A stretch of DNA of 64,000 nt from Burkholderia oklahomensis C6786 (lineage in GTDB: Bacteria; Pseudomonadota; Gammaproteobacteria; Burkholderiales; Burkholderiaceae). How positions within the stretch are numbered: position 1 is the first letter of the stretch; each line of letters opens with the position of its first letter. The notes beneath the pieces are model-generated. The model saw nothing but the letters and a program-made list of their open reading frames with translations, did no database searches and had not been told where the DNA came from. Made by a program: the position numbers and the translations under genes. The DNA is taken from assembly GCF_000959365.1 (NCBI RefSeq), contig NZ_CP009555.1:1612001-1676000 (forward strand), read 5' to 3'. Shown piece by piece: positions 17,076 to 26,695 of the stretch.

Positions 17076-18263
17076 ATGTCGCCGCTGTCGCTGACGCGCG
17101 CCGAACTCGCCGGCTGGCTGCGGCTTGCGGGCGCGTCCGGCGTGCCGGCCAGCGCCTGGGCCGCGCTCCTCAATGCGTTCGCGTCGCTCGAGGCGCTTTT
17201 CGGGGCGTCGCATACGGAACTGGCGGCGCTGATCGGCGACGCGGCCGCCCGCGCAGTGCTCGCGCCGTCCGCCGACGATTTCGAGCGGCGCGTCGACGAA
17301 ACGCTCGCGTGGCTCGACGCACCCGGCAACGCGCTCGTAACCCGGCACGATTCCGCGTATCCGGGCGCGCTCGCCGAACTCTATGATCCACCGCCGCTGC
17401 TGTATATAAAAGGGCGCGTCGCGCTGCTTCATGCGCAGGCCGTCGCGATCGTCGGCAGCCGCGGCGCAACCCCGCAGGGGCTCGCCGACGCGACGCGCTT
17501 CGCACGCGAACTGTCGGATTCGGGCCTTGCGATCGTGTCCGGCCTCGCGCGCGGCATCGACGGCGCCGCGCACCGCGGCGGGCTCGACGGTGCGAGCAGC
17601 ACCGTCGCCGTGATCGGCACCGGCGCGGACCTCGTCTACCCGGCTTGCCACCACGCGCTCGCACATGAGATCGCCGAGCGCGGCGCGCTCGTCTCCGAAT
17701 GGCCGCTCCGCACGCCGGCGCGCGCCGCCCATTTCCCGCAGCGCAACCGGCTGATCGCCGCGCTGTCCGGCGGCGTGCTGATCGTCGAGGCTGCGCCGCG
17801 CTCCGGCTCGCTCATCACCGCGCGGCTCGCGAACGACATGGGACGCGACGTGTTCGCGATTCCCGGCTCGATCCACGCGCCGCTGTCGCAAGGCTGCCAT
17901 GCGCTGATTCGCGACGGCGCGAAGCTCGTCGAGACTGCGGCCGACGTGCTCGACGAATTCGGCCTCGATCGCGCCCGGCCGGCGGCCGCGAGCCGCAACG
18001 CGCCCGCCGACGCCTCGACGGACGCCGGCCTGGACGCCGACGCACGCCGGCTGCTCGACGCGATCGGCCATGGCCCGGTGCCGCTCGAGCTGCTCGCACA
18101 GCGCACGTCGCTCGCGAGCGACGCGCTGCATCGGCTGCTGCTGCAGCTGGAACTGGCCGGGCGCATCACGGCATTGCCGGGCGGCCGCTACACCCGCATC
18201 GACGGCGCGCAGGGGCCCGCTCAAGCGCACGGGACGGGCGCCGTGCTACATTCCGGCGAATAG
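17076..18263 (+). CDS. dprA: DNA-processing protein DprA
   Basis: 395 residues. DprA loads RecA onto incoming single-stranded DNA during natural transformation. A SAM-like N-terminal segment precedes a Rossmann domain with AIVGSRGATPQG (near 125) and SGLARGIDGAAHRG (near 155), then a C-terminal winged helix (about 325-380). The ATG at 17076 matches the usual distance to the core. An in-frame ATG at 16827 would add unrelated sequence overlapping the def start. Confidence 0.93.
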   Translation: MSPLSLTRAELAGWLRLAGASGVPASAWAALLNAFASLEALFGASHTELAALIGDAAARAVLAPSADDFERRVDETLAWLDAPGNALVTRHDSAYPGALAELYDPPPLLYIKGRVALLHAQAVAIVGSRGATPQGLADATRFARELSDSGLAIVSGLARGIDGAAHRGGLDGASSTVAVIGTGADLVYPACHHALAHEIAERGALVSEWPLRTPARAAHFPQRNRLIAALSGGVLIVEAAPRSGSLITARLANDMGRDVFAIPGSIHAPLSQGCHALIRDGAKLVETAADVLDEFGLDRARPAAASRNAPADASTDAGLDADARRLLDAIGHGPVPLELLAQRTSLASDALHRLLLQLELAGRITALPGGRYTRIDGAQGPAQAHGTGAVLHSGE

Positions 18264-18333
18264 GCGTCCGCTTGGGCCTTTGCCCGTGCCGCCGCCACCT
18301 TACGATGCAAGTACGATGCAAGGAAAACCGCCA

Positions 18334-18705
18334 ATGCCCGCGCTGAACCTCGACACCGACGAAGATCGGATCGTCGAGCGCCTCCGGAATCCCGATACGC
18401 TGCTCGTCGCTTGCCTGTGCGCCGAGTGGTGCGGCACCTGCCGCGAATACCGCATTGCGTTCGACCGGCTCGCCGACGCGCACCCCGATGCCTGTTTCGC
18501 GTGGATCGACATCGAAACGCACGCCGATCGGCTCGACGACCTCGACGTCGAAAATTTCCCGACGCTCTTGATCGAGGACGCGAACGCGGTCCGTTTCTTC
18601 GGCACCGTGCTGCCGCACGCGGCAATCGTCGAACGAATGCTGTCCGACCTGACCGCGCTGCCGGGCGCGCCGCATGCACCGAAATTGCGCAATTTGTTCG
18701 ACTAA
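18334..18705 (+). CDS. Thioredoxin-like protein
   Basis: 123 residues of thioredoxin fold with the active site WCGTC (about 31-35) and the conserved cis-Pro in ENFPTLLI near 76. No signal peptide is seen, so it should be cytosolic. The ATG at 18334 has AAGGA upstream; two earlier ATGs at 18305 and 18316 lack one. The gene lies between dprA and topB on the same strand. Its redox partner is unknown. Confidence 0.87.
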   Translation: MPALNLDTDEDRIVERLRNPDTLLVACLCAEWCGTCREYRIAFDRLADAHPDACFAWIDIETHADRLDDLDVENFPTLLIEDANAVRFFGTVLPHAAIVERMLSDLTALPGAPHAPKLRNLFD

Positions 18706-18915
18706 AACCATCCGTCCCCGAAATATCGGCCGCGGAATGCAGCTTTATCGCTCGTTTACGCGAGAGGGCGCGCGACGGGCTTGCCGCCGCCCTTGCCCCC
18801 ACTTATGATGACCCGCTTTTTGCTCACGCCGGCCGTCGTTTCGGCGCCGTGTGCTATAAAGCCGTCGTAAAAGGGCCCGCACTCGGGCTCGCCCGGTCTA
18901 CCAATACACACTGTC

Positions 18916-21525
18916 ATGTCGAAAGCACTCATCATTGCGGAAAAGCCTTCTGTCGCGAACGACATCGCGCGCGCTTTGGGCGGCTTTACCAAGCATGACG
19001 AATACTACGAAAACGACGAATACGTCCTGTCGTCGGCGGTTGGCCACCTGCTCGAAATCGCTGCGCCCGAGGAATACGAGGTCAAGCGCGGCAAATGGAG
19101 CTTTGCGCACCTGCCCGTCATCCCGCCTCATTTCGATCTGAATCCGATCGCGAAGAGCGAGTCGCGCCTCAAGGTGCTGACGAAGCTGATGAAGCGCAAG
19201 GACGTCGATCGCCTGATCAACGCATGCGACGCGGGGCGCGAAGGCGAGCTGATCTTCCGCCTGATCGCTCAGCACGCGAAGGCGAAGCAGCCCGTCCAGC
19301 GCCTGTGGCTGCAGTCGATGACGCCCGCCGCGATTCGCGACGGCTTCGCGCACCTGCGCACCGACTCGGACATGCAGCCGCTCGCCGATGCCGCCCGCTG
19401 CCGCTCGGAAGCCGACTGGCTCGTCGGCATCAACGGCACGCGCGCAATGACCGCGTTCAACAGCAAGGGCGGCGGCTTCTTCCTCACGACGGTCGGCCGC
19501 GTCCAGACGCCCACGCTGTCGATCGTCGTCGAGCGCGAGGAGAAGATCCGCCGCTTCGTACCGCGCGATTACTGGGAAGTGCGTGCGGAATTCGTCTGCG
19601 CAGGCGGCTTCTACGAAGGCCGCTGGTTCGATCCCAAGTTCAAGAAGGACGAATTCGATCCCGAGAAGCGCGACTCGCGCCTCTGGAGCCTGCCCGCTGC
19701 GGAGACGATCGTCGCCGCGTGCCGCGAGCAGATCGGCACCGTCACCGAAGAATCGAAGCCGTCGACGCAGCTCTCGCCGCTCCTCTTCGATCTGACGAGC
19801 CTGCAACGCGAGGCGAACGGCCGCTTCGGCTTCTCGGCAAAGAACACGCTCGGTCTCGCACAGGCGCTGTACGAAAAGCACAAGGTGCTCACCTATCCGC
19901 GTACCGACGCGCGCGCGCTGCCGGAAGACTACCTCGACACGGTGAAGTCGACGCTCGAGATGCTGAAGGAGAGCAACAACTACCTGCCGCACGCGAAGCA
20001 GGTGCTCGACAAGAACTGGGTGAAGCCGAACAAGCGGATCTTCGACAACTCGAAGATCAGCGACCACTTCGCGATCATCCCGACGCTGCAGGCGCCGAAG
20101 TCGCTGTCCGAGCCGGAGCAGAAGCTCTACGACCTCGTCGTCAAGCGCTTCCTCGCGGTGTTCTTCCCGGCCGCCGAGTACAAGGTGACGACCCGGATCA
20201 CCGAAGTGGTCGGCCATCATTTCAAGACGGAAGGCAAGGTGCTCGTCGAGCCGGGCTGGCTGCAGGTGTACGGCCGCGACGCCGAGGGCGCCGACGCCAA
20301 TCTCGTGCCGGTGCAGAAGGCGGAGAAGGTCAAGACCGACAAGATCGCCGCGCACGGCCTCACGACGAAGCCGCCCGCGCGCTACTCGGAAGCGACGCTG
20401 CTCTCGGCGATGGAAGGCGCGGGCAAGCTCGTCGAGGACGACGAGCTGCGCGAAGCGATGGCCGCGAAGGGCCTCGGCACGCCGGCGACGCGCGCGGCGA
20501 TCATCGAAGGCCTGCTCGGCGAGAAGTACCTCGTGCGCGAGGGCCGCGAGCTGATTCCGACCGCGAAGGCGTTCCAGTTGATGACCCTGCTGCGCGGCCT
20601 CGGCGTGAAGGAGCTGACGGCGCCCGAGCTGACGGGCGAGTGGGAGCACAAGCTTGCGCAGATGGAGCGCGGCAACCTGCAGCGTGACGCGTTCATGCAG
20701 GAAATCGCGCGGATGACGCAGACGATCGTCAAGCGCGCAAAGGAGTATGACTCCGACACGATTCCGGGCGACTACGCGACGCTCGAGACGCCGTGCCCGA
20801 ATTGCGGCGGCCAGGTGAAGGAGAACTACCGGCGCTTTGCCTGCACGAAGTGCGACTTCTCGATTTCGAAGATTCCGGGCAGCCGGCAGTTCGAGATCGC
20901 CGAAGTCGAGGAACTGCTGCAGAAGAAGGAGATCGGACCGCTGTCGGGCTTCCGCAGCAAGATGGGGCGGCCGTTCTCCGCGATCCTCAAACTCACGTTG
21001 GACGACGAGACGAAGAACTACAAGCTCGAGTTCGACTTCGGCCAGGAGCAGGGCGGCGAAGAAGGCGAAGCGCCGGATTTCTCCGCGCAGGAGCCGGTCG
21101 GCGCGTGCCCGAAGTGCAAGGGCCGCGTGTTCGAGCATGGGATGAGCTACGTCTGCGAGCATTCGGTCGCGAACCCAAAGACCTGCGACTTCCGCTCCGG
21201 CAAGGTGATCCTCCAGCAGGAGATCACCCGCGAGCAGATGGCGAAGCTCCTCGAGAACGGCCGCACCGATCTGCTGCCGAACTTCAAGTCGTCGCGCACC
21301 GGACGCAACTTCAAGGCGTATCTAGTCAAGCAGGCTGACGGCAAGATCGGCTTCGAGTTCGAGAAGAAAGAGCCGAGACCCGCGGCGGCGAAGAAGACCG
21401 CATCCAAGTCGACGGCCACGGCCGACGGCGCGGCGGCCGACGGCACGGCAAAGACCGAGAAGAAGGCGGCGCCCGCTCGAAAGACGGCCGCGCGCAAGAC
21501 GCCGGCCCGCAAGACGGGTTCGTGA
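18916..21525 (+). CDS. topB: DNA topoisomerase III
   Basis: 869-residue type IA topoisomerase that decatenates DNA through single-strand passage. Visible features are the TOPRIM acidic motif DAGREGELIF (about 103), TVGRVQTPTLS (about 193), and the active-site Tyr in LTYPRTDARALPEDY (about 330). C-terminal zinc-ribbon cysteines follow (CPNCGG...CTKC near 620 and CPKCKG near 735). The last 45 residues are a Lys/Ala tail (ARKTAARKTPARKTGS) resembling histone H1-like tails, which probably helps DNA binding. Confidence 0.96.
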   Translation: MSKALIIAEKPSVANDIARALGGFTKHDEYYENDEYVLSSAVGHLLEIAAPEEYEVKRGKWSFAHLPVIPPHFDLNPIAKSESRLKVLTKLMKRKDVDRLINACDAGREGELIFRLIAQHAKAKQPVQRLWLQSMTPAAIRDGFAHLRTDSDMQPLADAARCRSEADWLVGINGTRAMTAFNSKGGGFFLTTVGRVQTPTLSIVVEREEKIRRFVPRDYWEVRAEFVCAGGFYEGRWFDPKFKKDEFDPEKRDSRLWSLPAAETIVAACREQIGTVTEESKPSTQLSPLLFDLTSLQREANGRFGFSAKNTLGLAQALYEKHKVLTYPRTDARALPEDYLDTVKSTLEMLKESNNYLPHAKQVLDKNWVKPNKRIFDNSKISDHFAIIPTLQAPKSLSEPEQKLYDLVVKRFLAVFFPAAEYKVTTRITEVVGHHFKTEGKVLVEPGWLQVYGRDAEGADANLVPVQKAEKVKTDKIAAHGLTTKPPARYSEATLLSAMEGAGKLVEDDELREAMAAKGLGTPATRAAIIEGLLGEKYLVREGRELIPTAKAFQLMTLLRGLGVKELTAPELTGEWEHKLAQMERGNLQRDAFMQEIARMTQTIVKRAKEYDSDTIPGDYATLETPCPNCGGQVKENYRRFACTKCDFSISKIPGSRQFEIAEVEELLQKKEIGPLSGFRSKMGRPFSAILKLTLDDETKNYKLEFDFGQEQGGEEGEAPDFSAQEPVGACPKCKGRVFEHGMSYVCEHSVANPKTCDFRSGKVILQQEITREQMAKLLENGRTDLLPNFKSSRTGRNFKAYLVKQADGKIGFEFEKKEPRPAAAKKTASKSTATADGAAADGTAKTEKKAAPARKTAARKTPARKTGS

Positions 21526-21628
21526 TCCGCGTCGAGCCGGCCGGCCGCATACGCAGTTGGCCGGCGCGGCGCCGTGCGACATGTCGCGCTGCCGGCCGGC
21601 GCGAACGCTGCAGTGCTTCGATCCAAAC

Positions 21629-21661
21629 AAAAGCGCGGGCTCATCGAGAGCCCGCGCTTTT
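21629..21661. terminator. Bidirectional terminator between topB and a LysR gene
   Basis: A 14-bp perfect stem (aaaagcgcgggctc / gagcccgcgctttt) with a 5-base loop has A and T runs at its two ends, so it can serve both convergent genes. Confidence 0.92.
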
Positions 21662-21730
21662 GCTTTTAGCGGAGGAGGATCCGGCGCGCGGTGGCGTACG
21701 TGCCGGACAAGGAGCGCGCGATGCCGCGCG

Positions 21731-22786
21731 TTACAGCGGCGACGGCACGACGGTGCGGGTGCGCGGCGCGCGCGGCAGACGCGGCGACAGCGCCGGATCG
21801 GCGCTCGGACGCTCGGCGAGCGCGTCGGCCGGCAAGGCATCGACGGGCTGACCCGGAGTGCCCTGCGTCGCCCATTGCTCGCCGAGCATCGTATCGGGCG
21901 ATTGGCTGAAATGCTCGACGAGATGATCGATGAACGTGCGCACCTTCGCCGGCAGATGACGGCGGCTCGGATACGCGATGTTGATCTCGACCTGCGGCAG
22001 CCGGTACTCGCTCAGCAGGCGCACCAGCTTGCCGCGCGCGATGTCGCTGCCGATCAGATAGCTCGGCAGGATCGCGACGCCCATGCCGAGCATCGCGAAC
22101 TGGCGCAGCATTTCGGTATTGTTCGCGACGACGATATTCGACGGCCGCACGCGCACCTCGCCGTCCGGGCCGGTGAACACGCGCTCGTCGCCCCAGTATT
22201 CGGACGGCAGGCTCAGGCACGGATGCTCGACGAGGTGCTCGGGATGCATCGGCATGCCGTGCTTTTCCAGATAGCTCGGCGTTGCGCAGACCACCATGCA
22301 GCCCGTCGTCAGCCGGCGCGTGACGATGCTCGCGCTGCGCATCTGCCGGGTGATCACGATGCCGACGTCGAATCCTTCCTCGACGAGATCGACCTGCCGA
22401 TCGACGAGGGTCAGATCTGGAATGACCTTCGGAAAGCGCTGCGTATACGTCTGCAGCACCGGCGCGAGGTTGTGCAGGCCGAACACGACGGGCGCGACGA
22501 TCCGCAACGTGCCCACCGGCTCGTGGTTGCGCGCGACGACCATCTGCTCGACGTCTTCGAGCTCGTCGAGGATCTGGCGGGCCCGCTCCAGATAGACTTG
22601 GCCGGATTCGGTCAGCGAGAGACTACGGGTGGTGCGATTCAGAAGGCGGGTGCCAAGCCGGCCTTCGAGGTCGGCGACGTGCCGCGTCGCGACCGCGTTC
22701 GAGATGTCCATCGCACTCGCTGCCCGGGCGAAACTGCCGAGATCCGCGACCTTGACGAACACTCGCATCGACTGCAAATGATCCAT
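21731..22786 (-). CDS. LysR family transcriptional regulator
   Basis: 351 residues. An N-terminal winged helix (about 1-60; GSFARAASAMDISNAVATRHV) is followed by the CrgA-type effector domain (about 90-300) and an unusual Pro/Arg-rich tail of about 45 residues. It is divergent from the 2-hydroxyacid dehydrogenase gene across a 438-base region carrying a strong inverted repeat, and probably regulates that gene and itself. Confidence 0.92.
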   Translation of the reverse strand: MDHLQSMRVFVKVADLGSFARAASAMDISNAVATRHVADLEGRLGTRLLNRTTRSLSLTESGQVYLERARQILDELEDVEQMVVARNHEPVGTLRIVAPVVFGLHNLAPVLQTYTQRFPKVIPDLTLVDRQVDLVEEGFDVGIVITRQMRSASIVTRRLTTGCMVVCATPSYLEKHGMPMHPEHLVEHPCLSLPSEYWGDERVFTGPDGEVRVRPSNIVVANNTEMLRQFAMLGMGVAILPSYLIGSDIARGKLVRLLSEYRLPQVEINIAYPSRRHLPAKVRTFIDHLVEHFSQSPDTMLGEQWATQGTPGQPVDALPADALAERPSADPALSPRLPRAPRTRTVVPSPL

Positions 22787-23224
22787 ACTCCACTCCTACC
22801 GCTGTTACCGCTTCAAAAATATGAAGCAAATGAGTAATTTTCCTACGACAGCGAAAAAGATGCAGAGTTGCTCAACTTCCCGCGAAATCTCGACAAAAAC
22901 CTCCGAACTTGCTCAGCTTACCTAGCCGGATAGACCAATTGTTCTTAAGAAAGAAATAATTGGGCAATCTACCTCGACAAATTGCCCAATTGAGAAACGG
23001 CAAAATCGCCGCCCGGCCAACATCAAGCGGGGTCAAAACAGCGCGATTTCTGCCCGTGCATGGATGCTTGCCGCGTCGCGTAACAAGCTGTTAAAAAGAG
23101 ATACACCTGTTGCCGTGCCGTCATAGCATCATTACGGCCCCCAAACCGGGCCGGACCGGCGCGCGACGACGCGCGACGGCCACCACCTCACATCGCTCAT
23201 CCCGCGCGAATCCCGAAACACGCC
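22787..23224. promoter_or_regulatory. Divergent control region of the LysR and dehydrogenase genes
   Basis: Markedly AT-rich against its surroundings. It contains a perfect 11-bp inverted repeat at 22958-22991 (AATTGGGCAAT / ATTGCCCAATT, 12-base spacer) and a CAATTG palindrome near 22936. These suit LysR operators (T-N11-A type). No gene is seen. Confidence 0.65.
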
Positions 23225-24241
23225 ATGAAAATTGCCATCCTCGACGACTACCAGGACGCCGTCCGCAAGCTCAACTGCTTCGAGATGCTCGCCGACCATG
23301 AAGTGAAGATCTTCAACAATACGGTGCGCGGCCTAGGGCAGCTCGCGAGCCGCCTGGCGGAAGTCGAAGCGCTCGTGCTGATTCGCGAGCGCACCCACAT
23401 CACCTCGCAACTGCTCGGCAAGCTCCCGCATCTGCGCATGATCAGCCAGACGGGCCGCGTGTCGACCCACATCGACCTCGACGCGTGCACGGAACGCGGC
23501 ATCGCCGTGCTCGAGGGCACGGGCTCGCCGATCGCGCCCGCCGAACTGACCTGGGCGCTCATCATGGCCGCGCAGCGCCGCATCCCGCAGTACGTCGCGA
23601 ACCTGAAGCAGGGCGCGTGGCAGCAGTCCGGCCTCAAGACGTCGGCGATGCCGCCGAACTTCGGGCTCGGCCAGGTGCTGCGCGGGCAGACGCTCGGGAT
23701 CTGGGGCTACGGCAAGATCGGGCGGCTCGTCGCCGGCTACGGCAAGGCGTTCGGGATGAACGTGATGGTCTGGGGCCGCGAGCATTCGCTTGAAGCGGCG
23801 CGCGCCGACGGCTTCGCGACCGCCGAAAGCCGCGAAGCGTTCTTCGAGCAGGCCGACGTGCTGTCGCTGCACCTGCGCCTGCACGACGACACGCGCGGCA
23901 TCGTCAAGCTCGACGACCTGCTGCGGATGAAGCCGACGTCGCTCTTCGTCAATACGAGCCGCGCGGAGCTGCTCGACGAGAGCGCGCTCGTCTCCGCGCT
24001 CGCGCGCAACCGGCCGGGGATGGTCGCGATCGATGTCTACGAGAGCGAGCCGATCCTGCAGGGCTACAGCCTGCTGCGGATGGAAAACGTGATCTGCACG
24101 CCGCATATCGGCTACGTCGAGCGCGAGAGCTATGAGCTCTACTTCGGCGCCGCGTTCAAGAACATCCTCGCGTTCGACGCGGGCGACCTGTCGAGCGTCG
24201 CGAATCCGGAAGCGCTCAATCAGGGACGGATTCGCCGCTGA
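23225..24241 (+). CDS. D-2-hydroxyacid dehydrogenase family protein
   Basis: 338 residues. An NAD-binding Rossmann domain carries the GYGKIG fingerprint (near 159). The catalytic triad of the family is visible: Arg in VNTSRAELL (about 242), Glu in DVYESEP (about 271) and His in CTPHIGY (about 291). It resembles phosphoglycerate dehydrogenase-like members but lacks an ACT domain. The substrate is unknown. Its expression is probably controlled by the divergent LysR protein. Confidence 0.9.
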   Translation: MKIAILDDYQDAVRKLNCFEMLADHEVKIFNNTVRGLGQLASRLAEVEALVLIRERTHITSQLLGKLPHLRMISQTGRVSTHIDLDACTERGIAVLEGTGSPIAPAELTWALIMAAQRRIPQYVANLKQGAWQQSGLKTSAMPPNFGLGQVLRGQTLGIWGYGKIGRLVAGYGKAFGMNVMVWGREHSLEAARADGFATAESREAFFEQADVLSLHLRLHDDTRGIVKLDDLLRMKPTSLFVNTSRAELLDESALVSALARNRPGMVAIDVYESEPILQGYSLLRMENVICTPHIGYVERESYELYFGAAFKNILAFDAGDLSSVANPEALNQGRIRR

Positions 24242-24351
24242 GCGCCGGCACGTGGAGGCCCGGTGCGCGACGCGCGGCCTTCGCGCGCGCCGACTGCCGC
24301 GCTCCGATGATCTGACGGCCGAGATACGGCAAATCGCCGAACCTTCCGGCT

Positions 24352-25221
24352 TCAGCGCATCGCGCCGAATTCGCCGACGAGATCCGATGCAGTAGTGAGG
24401 AAGCGCTCACCATCGCGCCGACCGAGATCGTACGCATGCTGCATCTGGTGCGGGCTCGTATAGTCCCAGCTCGAGATCGGCACCTTGCTCGACGGCTGCA
24501 CATAGAGCCGCCGCTGGCCGCCGTGGTCGACGACGAACGTCTGCGGGCGCGGATAGCGCCGCGTCACCATCACGAGCACGAGCCCCGGCGACGCGTCGAG
24601 CGCGCCGACCGGCACGTTGTCGACCATCCCGCCGTCGAGCACCGGCCGGCCGTTGCGGCGCAGGACGGGTGTAAACGGCGGCGTGCACGACGATTGGAGG
24701 ACGAGGTCGGCAAGCTCGTCGACATGCACGCAATCCTGCGCGCGGACGAACTCCGGACGAAAGCCGAGCGAGCGTCCGAGCGTCGGATGCAGCGTCTTGC
24801 GCACGTATTTCTCGATGTTGTACGCGACGAGCCCCGCCGCGACCGCGCTGCGCGCGCCGAGCCAGCGCGGCACGTGCGACACGCCGATACGGATCTCGGG
24901 CGCGCCGGAGAGCTGCGCGAACGGCTCGCCGTAGATATCGAGGAGCGCCTGCCGGTAGATCCGGTAATGCGGGAAGACCGGCCCGGCGCGCAGCAGATTG
25001 CCCCAGTAGACGTTTTTCCGGTTGTGCTTGAGCGTCTCTTCGTAATAGCGCATCACCCAGCGCGAATCGCGCGTGTAGAGCATGCATGCGGTCGCCGCGC
25101 CCGCCGAGATGCCGGCGATCACGCGCGGCCGCACGTCGAGCGCGGGCTGCACGACGTCCCAGAATCCCGCCTGCCACCAGCACCGGTTGCCGCCGCCCGC
25201 GAATACGACCTGATCGAACAT
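24352..25221 (-). CDS. Patatin-like phospholipase
   Basis: 289 residues with the patatin catalytic dyad. The oxyanion hole is FAGGGNRCWW (near 9), the nucleophile Ser is in GISAGA (about 40) and the Asp in LDGGMVDN (about 205). No signal peptide is evident. It should hydrolyse ester bonds of phospholipids or acylglycerols in the cell. The ATG at 25221 is chosen because sequence before it has no family resemblance. The thioesterase gene begins upstream, separated by 35 bases, so a lipid-related operon is likely. Confidence 0.9.
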   Translation of the reverse strand: MFDQVVFAGGGNRCWWQAGFWDVVQPALDVRPRVIAGISAGAATACMLYTRDSRWVMRYYEETLKHNRKNVYWGNLLRAGPVFPHYRIYRQALLDIYGEPFAQLSGAPEIRIGVSHVPRWLGARSAVAAGLVAYNIEKYVRKTLHPTLGRSLGFRPEFVRAQDCVHVDELADLVLQSSCTPPFTPVLRRNGRPVLDGGMVDNVPVGALDASPGLVLVMVTRRYPRPQTFVVDHGGQRRLYVQPSSKVPISSWDYTSPHQMQHAYDLGRRDGERFLTTASDLVGEFGAMR

Positions 25222-25256
25222 CGGATGCGCTCCTCGCCGCTGCCTGCCGCCGACGC

Positions 25257-25661
25257 TCAGGAAACGAGCGCGTAGGTCGACGTCGCGTGAACGGCCATCT
25301 TGCCGTCCTCGTCGAACAGCTCGATTTCGCCGAACACGAGATTGCGGCCCATCCTCAGCACGCGGGCGGTGACGAGCACGTCGCCCTTGCGGACCGGGCG
25401 CATGAAGTGAGTATTGAGCGCGACGGTCGTCATCGGCCGGAATTCGCCGAGCGCCGCGGAGATCGCGACGACCATCGCGGTGTCGGCGGCCGCCATGAAC
25501 ACCTGGCCGCAGATCACGCCGCCCGAATGGCGAAGCTCGCCGGAGAACGGCAACCGGAGGGTGACGCCCTCCTCCGAAACCGATACGGGAGTCAGGGAAA
25601 GGGAACGGACCCACGGAGCAAGGAGCCGATCCAGCAAATCACGGACAGTGTTTTCGTCCAT
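25257..25661 (-). CDS. PaaI-type hotdog thioesterase
   Basis: 134 residues of single hotdog fold. Family landmarks are HSGGVICGQVFMAAADTA (about 46-63, with the catalytic-region Asp) and VALNTHFMRPV near 85. Members hydrolyse acyl-CoA thioesters. The ATG at 25661 gives the standard length; the frame stays open 44 codons further without resemblance. It lies just upstream of the patatin gene. Confidence 0.88.
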   Translation of the reverse strand: MDENTVRDLLDRLLAPWVRSLSLTPVSVSEEGVTLRLPFSGELRHSGGVICGQVFMAAADTAMVVAISAALGEFRPMTTVALNTHFMRPVRKGDVLVTARVLRMGRNLVFGEIELFDEDGKMAVHATSTYALVS

Positions 25662-25811
25662 CGTCGTACGCCCAGAAAGAGCCGCGCGCCCGCCGCGCGA
25701 CAGGGTTTGGGCGACATCATACCGGGAGCGCGCAAGAAGCGACGGATCGTGCGAGTTCGGAATGGCAGCGCAGGCCTGGCGGGAATATTCCAAGAAAAAT
25801 GCAAAAAGGGC

Positions 25812-25840
25812 TAGACAAGATCCGAAAGGCCATGCATAAT
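25812..25840 (+). promoter_or_regulatory. Sigma-70 promoter of tRNA-Lys
   Basis: TAGACA, a 17-base spacer and CATAAT lie 16 bases before the tRNA. Confidence 0.75.
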
Positions 25841-25856
25841 CTTTTTTCTGTTGGGG

Positions 25857-25932
25857 GGGGCGTTAGCTCAGTTGGTAGAGCAGCGGACTCTTAATCCGTA
25901 GGTCGAGTGTTCGAGTCACTCACGCCCCACCA
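25857..25932 (+). tRNA. tRNA-Lys (anticodon CTT)
   Basis: A 76-base cloverleaf with encoded CCA. The acceptor is GGGGCGT / ACGCCCC, and the anticodon loop CTCTTAA gives CTT, which reads AAG. It is preceded by a run of G that extends the 5' end. Confidence 0.96.
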
Positions 25933-25954
25933 AAGAATTCTGCAGTTGGAAATC

Positions 25955-25986
25955 AAGCACCGGCGAGCGATCGCGGTGCTTTTTTT
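25955..25986 (+). terminator. Terminator downstream of tRNA-Lys
   Basis: The stem aagcaccg / cggtgctt with an 11-base loop is followed by a run of T. Confidence 0.88.
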
Positions 25987-26069
25987 CATATCGCCTTCGG
26001 CAACGCGCCAGTTATCGCGCGCGCACTGCGTCATCGCACACGATCCACCGTCTCTCCACTCAATCCCCG

Positions 26070-26694
26070 TTAACACGTCGGCCGCCGACCCCGAAACACG
26101 CCCCAGCTTCGCCGTCGATACGCGAGCGCATCGAGAACGAATTCAGCGGTCACGATCACCTGGCCGTCGCGATCGCATTCGACGATCTTCTCGTCGTCCG
26201 CGCCCGCGATGAACGAGCTGCCGTAAAACGTTATCTCGCCCGATTCGCCGCGCTCGACGCCGATCCGGTTGCTCGCGACGAGCGGCATCAGGTTCGCAGC
26301 CGCGTGTCCGCGCTGCGTGTTCTGCCAATGCGCGCGCGAATCGATCGACGAATCGTGCGGCTCGCTGCCGATCGCCGTCGGATAGAACAGCATCTCCGCT
26401 CCCGCCAGCGCCATCGCACGAGCGCATTCCGGAAACCATTGGCCCCAGCAGATCCCGACGTGCGAGCGCCGCAAAGCGCGAAAACCACGGATGACCGTCG
26501 TACGGCTTCGCGAGCGCGAAGTGGGCAGGATTCTGGTCGATGCAGAAATATGGCGTCTCGAATAACTCCTGCAGCAGCACGATTTGCGCACCGCGCGCAG
26601 CCGCGTCGCACACCATGTGTTCGGCGCGCGACAGGTTCGCCTCGACGTTCCAGTCGCATGCCATCTGCGTTGCGGCCACGCTCACCGTTCTCAT
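26070..26694 (-). pseudogene. aguB: Broken N-carbamoylputrescine amidase (aguB-like, nitrilase superfamily)
   Basis: The first half (from the ATG at 26694) is typical AguB and keeps the catalytic Glu (QELFETPYF). At about 26460 the frame jumps from RFAALAR straight to VGICWGQWFPE in another frame. About 75 residues are missing, including the expected RKSHIPD segment with the catalytic Lys. The second half keeps the nucleophile Cys and IGSEPHDSSIDSRAHWQ. An intact family member is about 290-300 residues, so this is an out-of-frame internal deletion and surely inactive. It is the last gene of the polyamine operon, one base after the HDAC-like gene. Confidence 0.9.
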
Positions 26695-26695
26695 C

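Noticed and set aside
18898..21162. 754-codon antisense frame over topB
   Set aside because: Shadow of topB, no recognisable domain.
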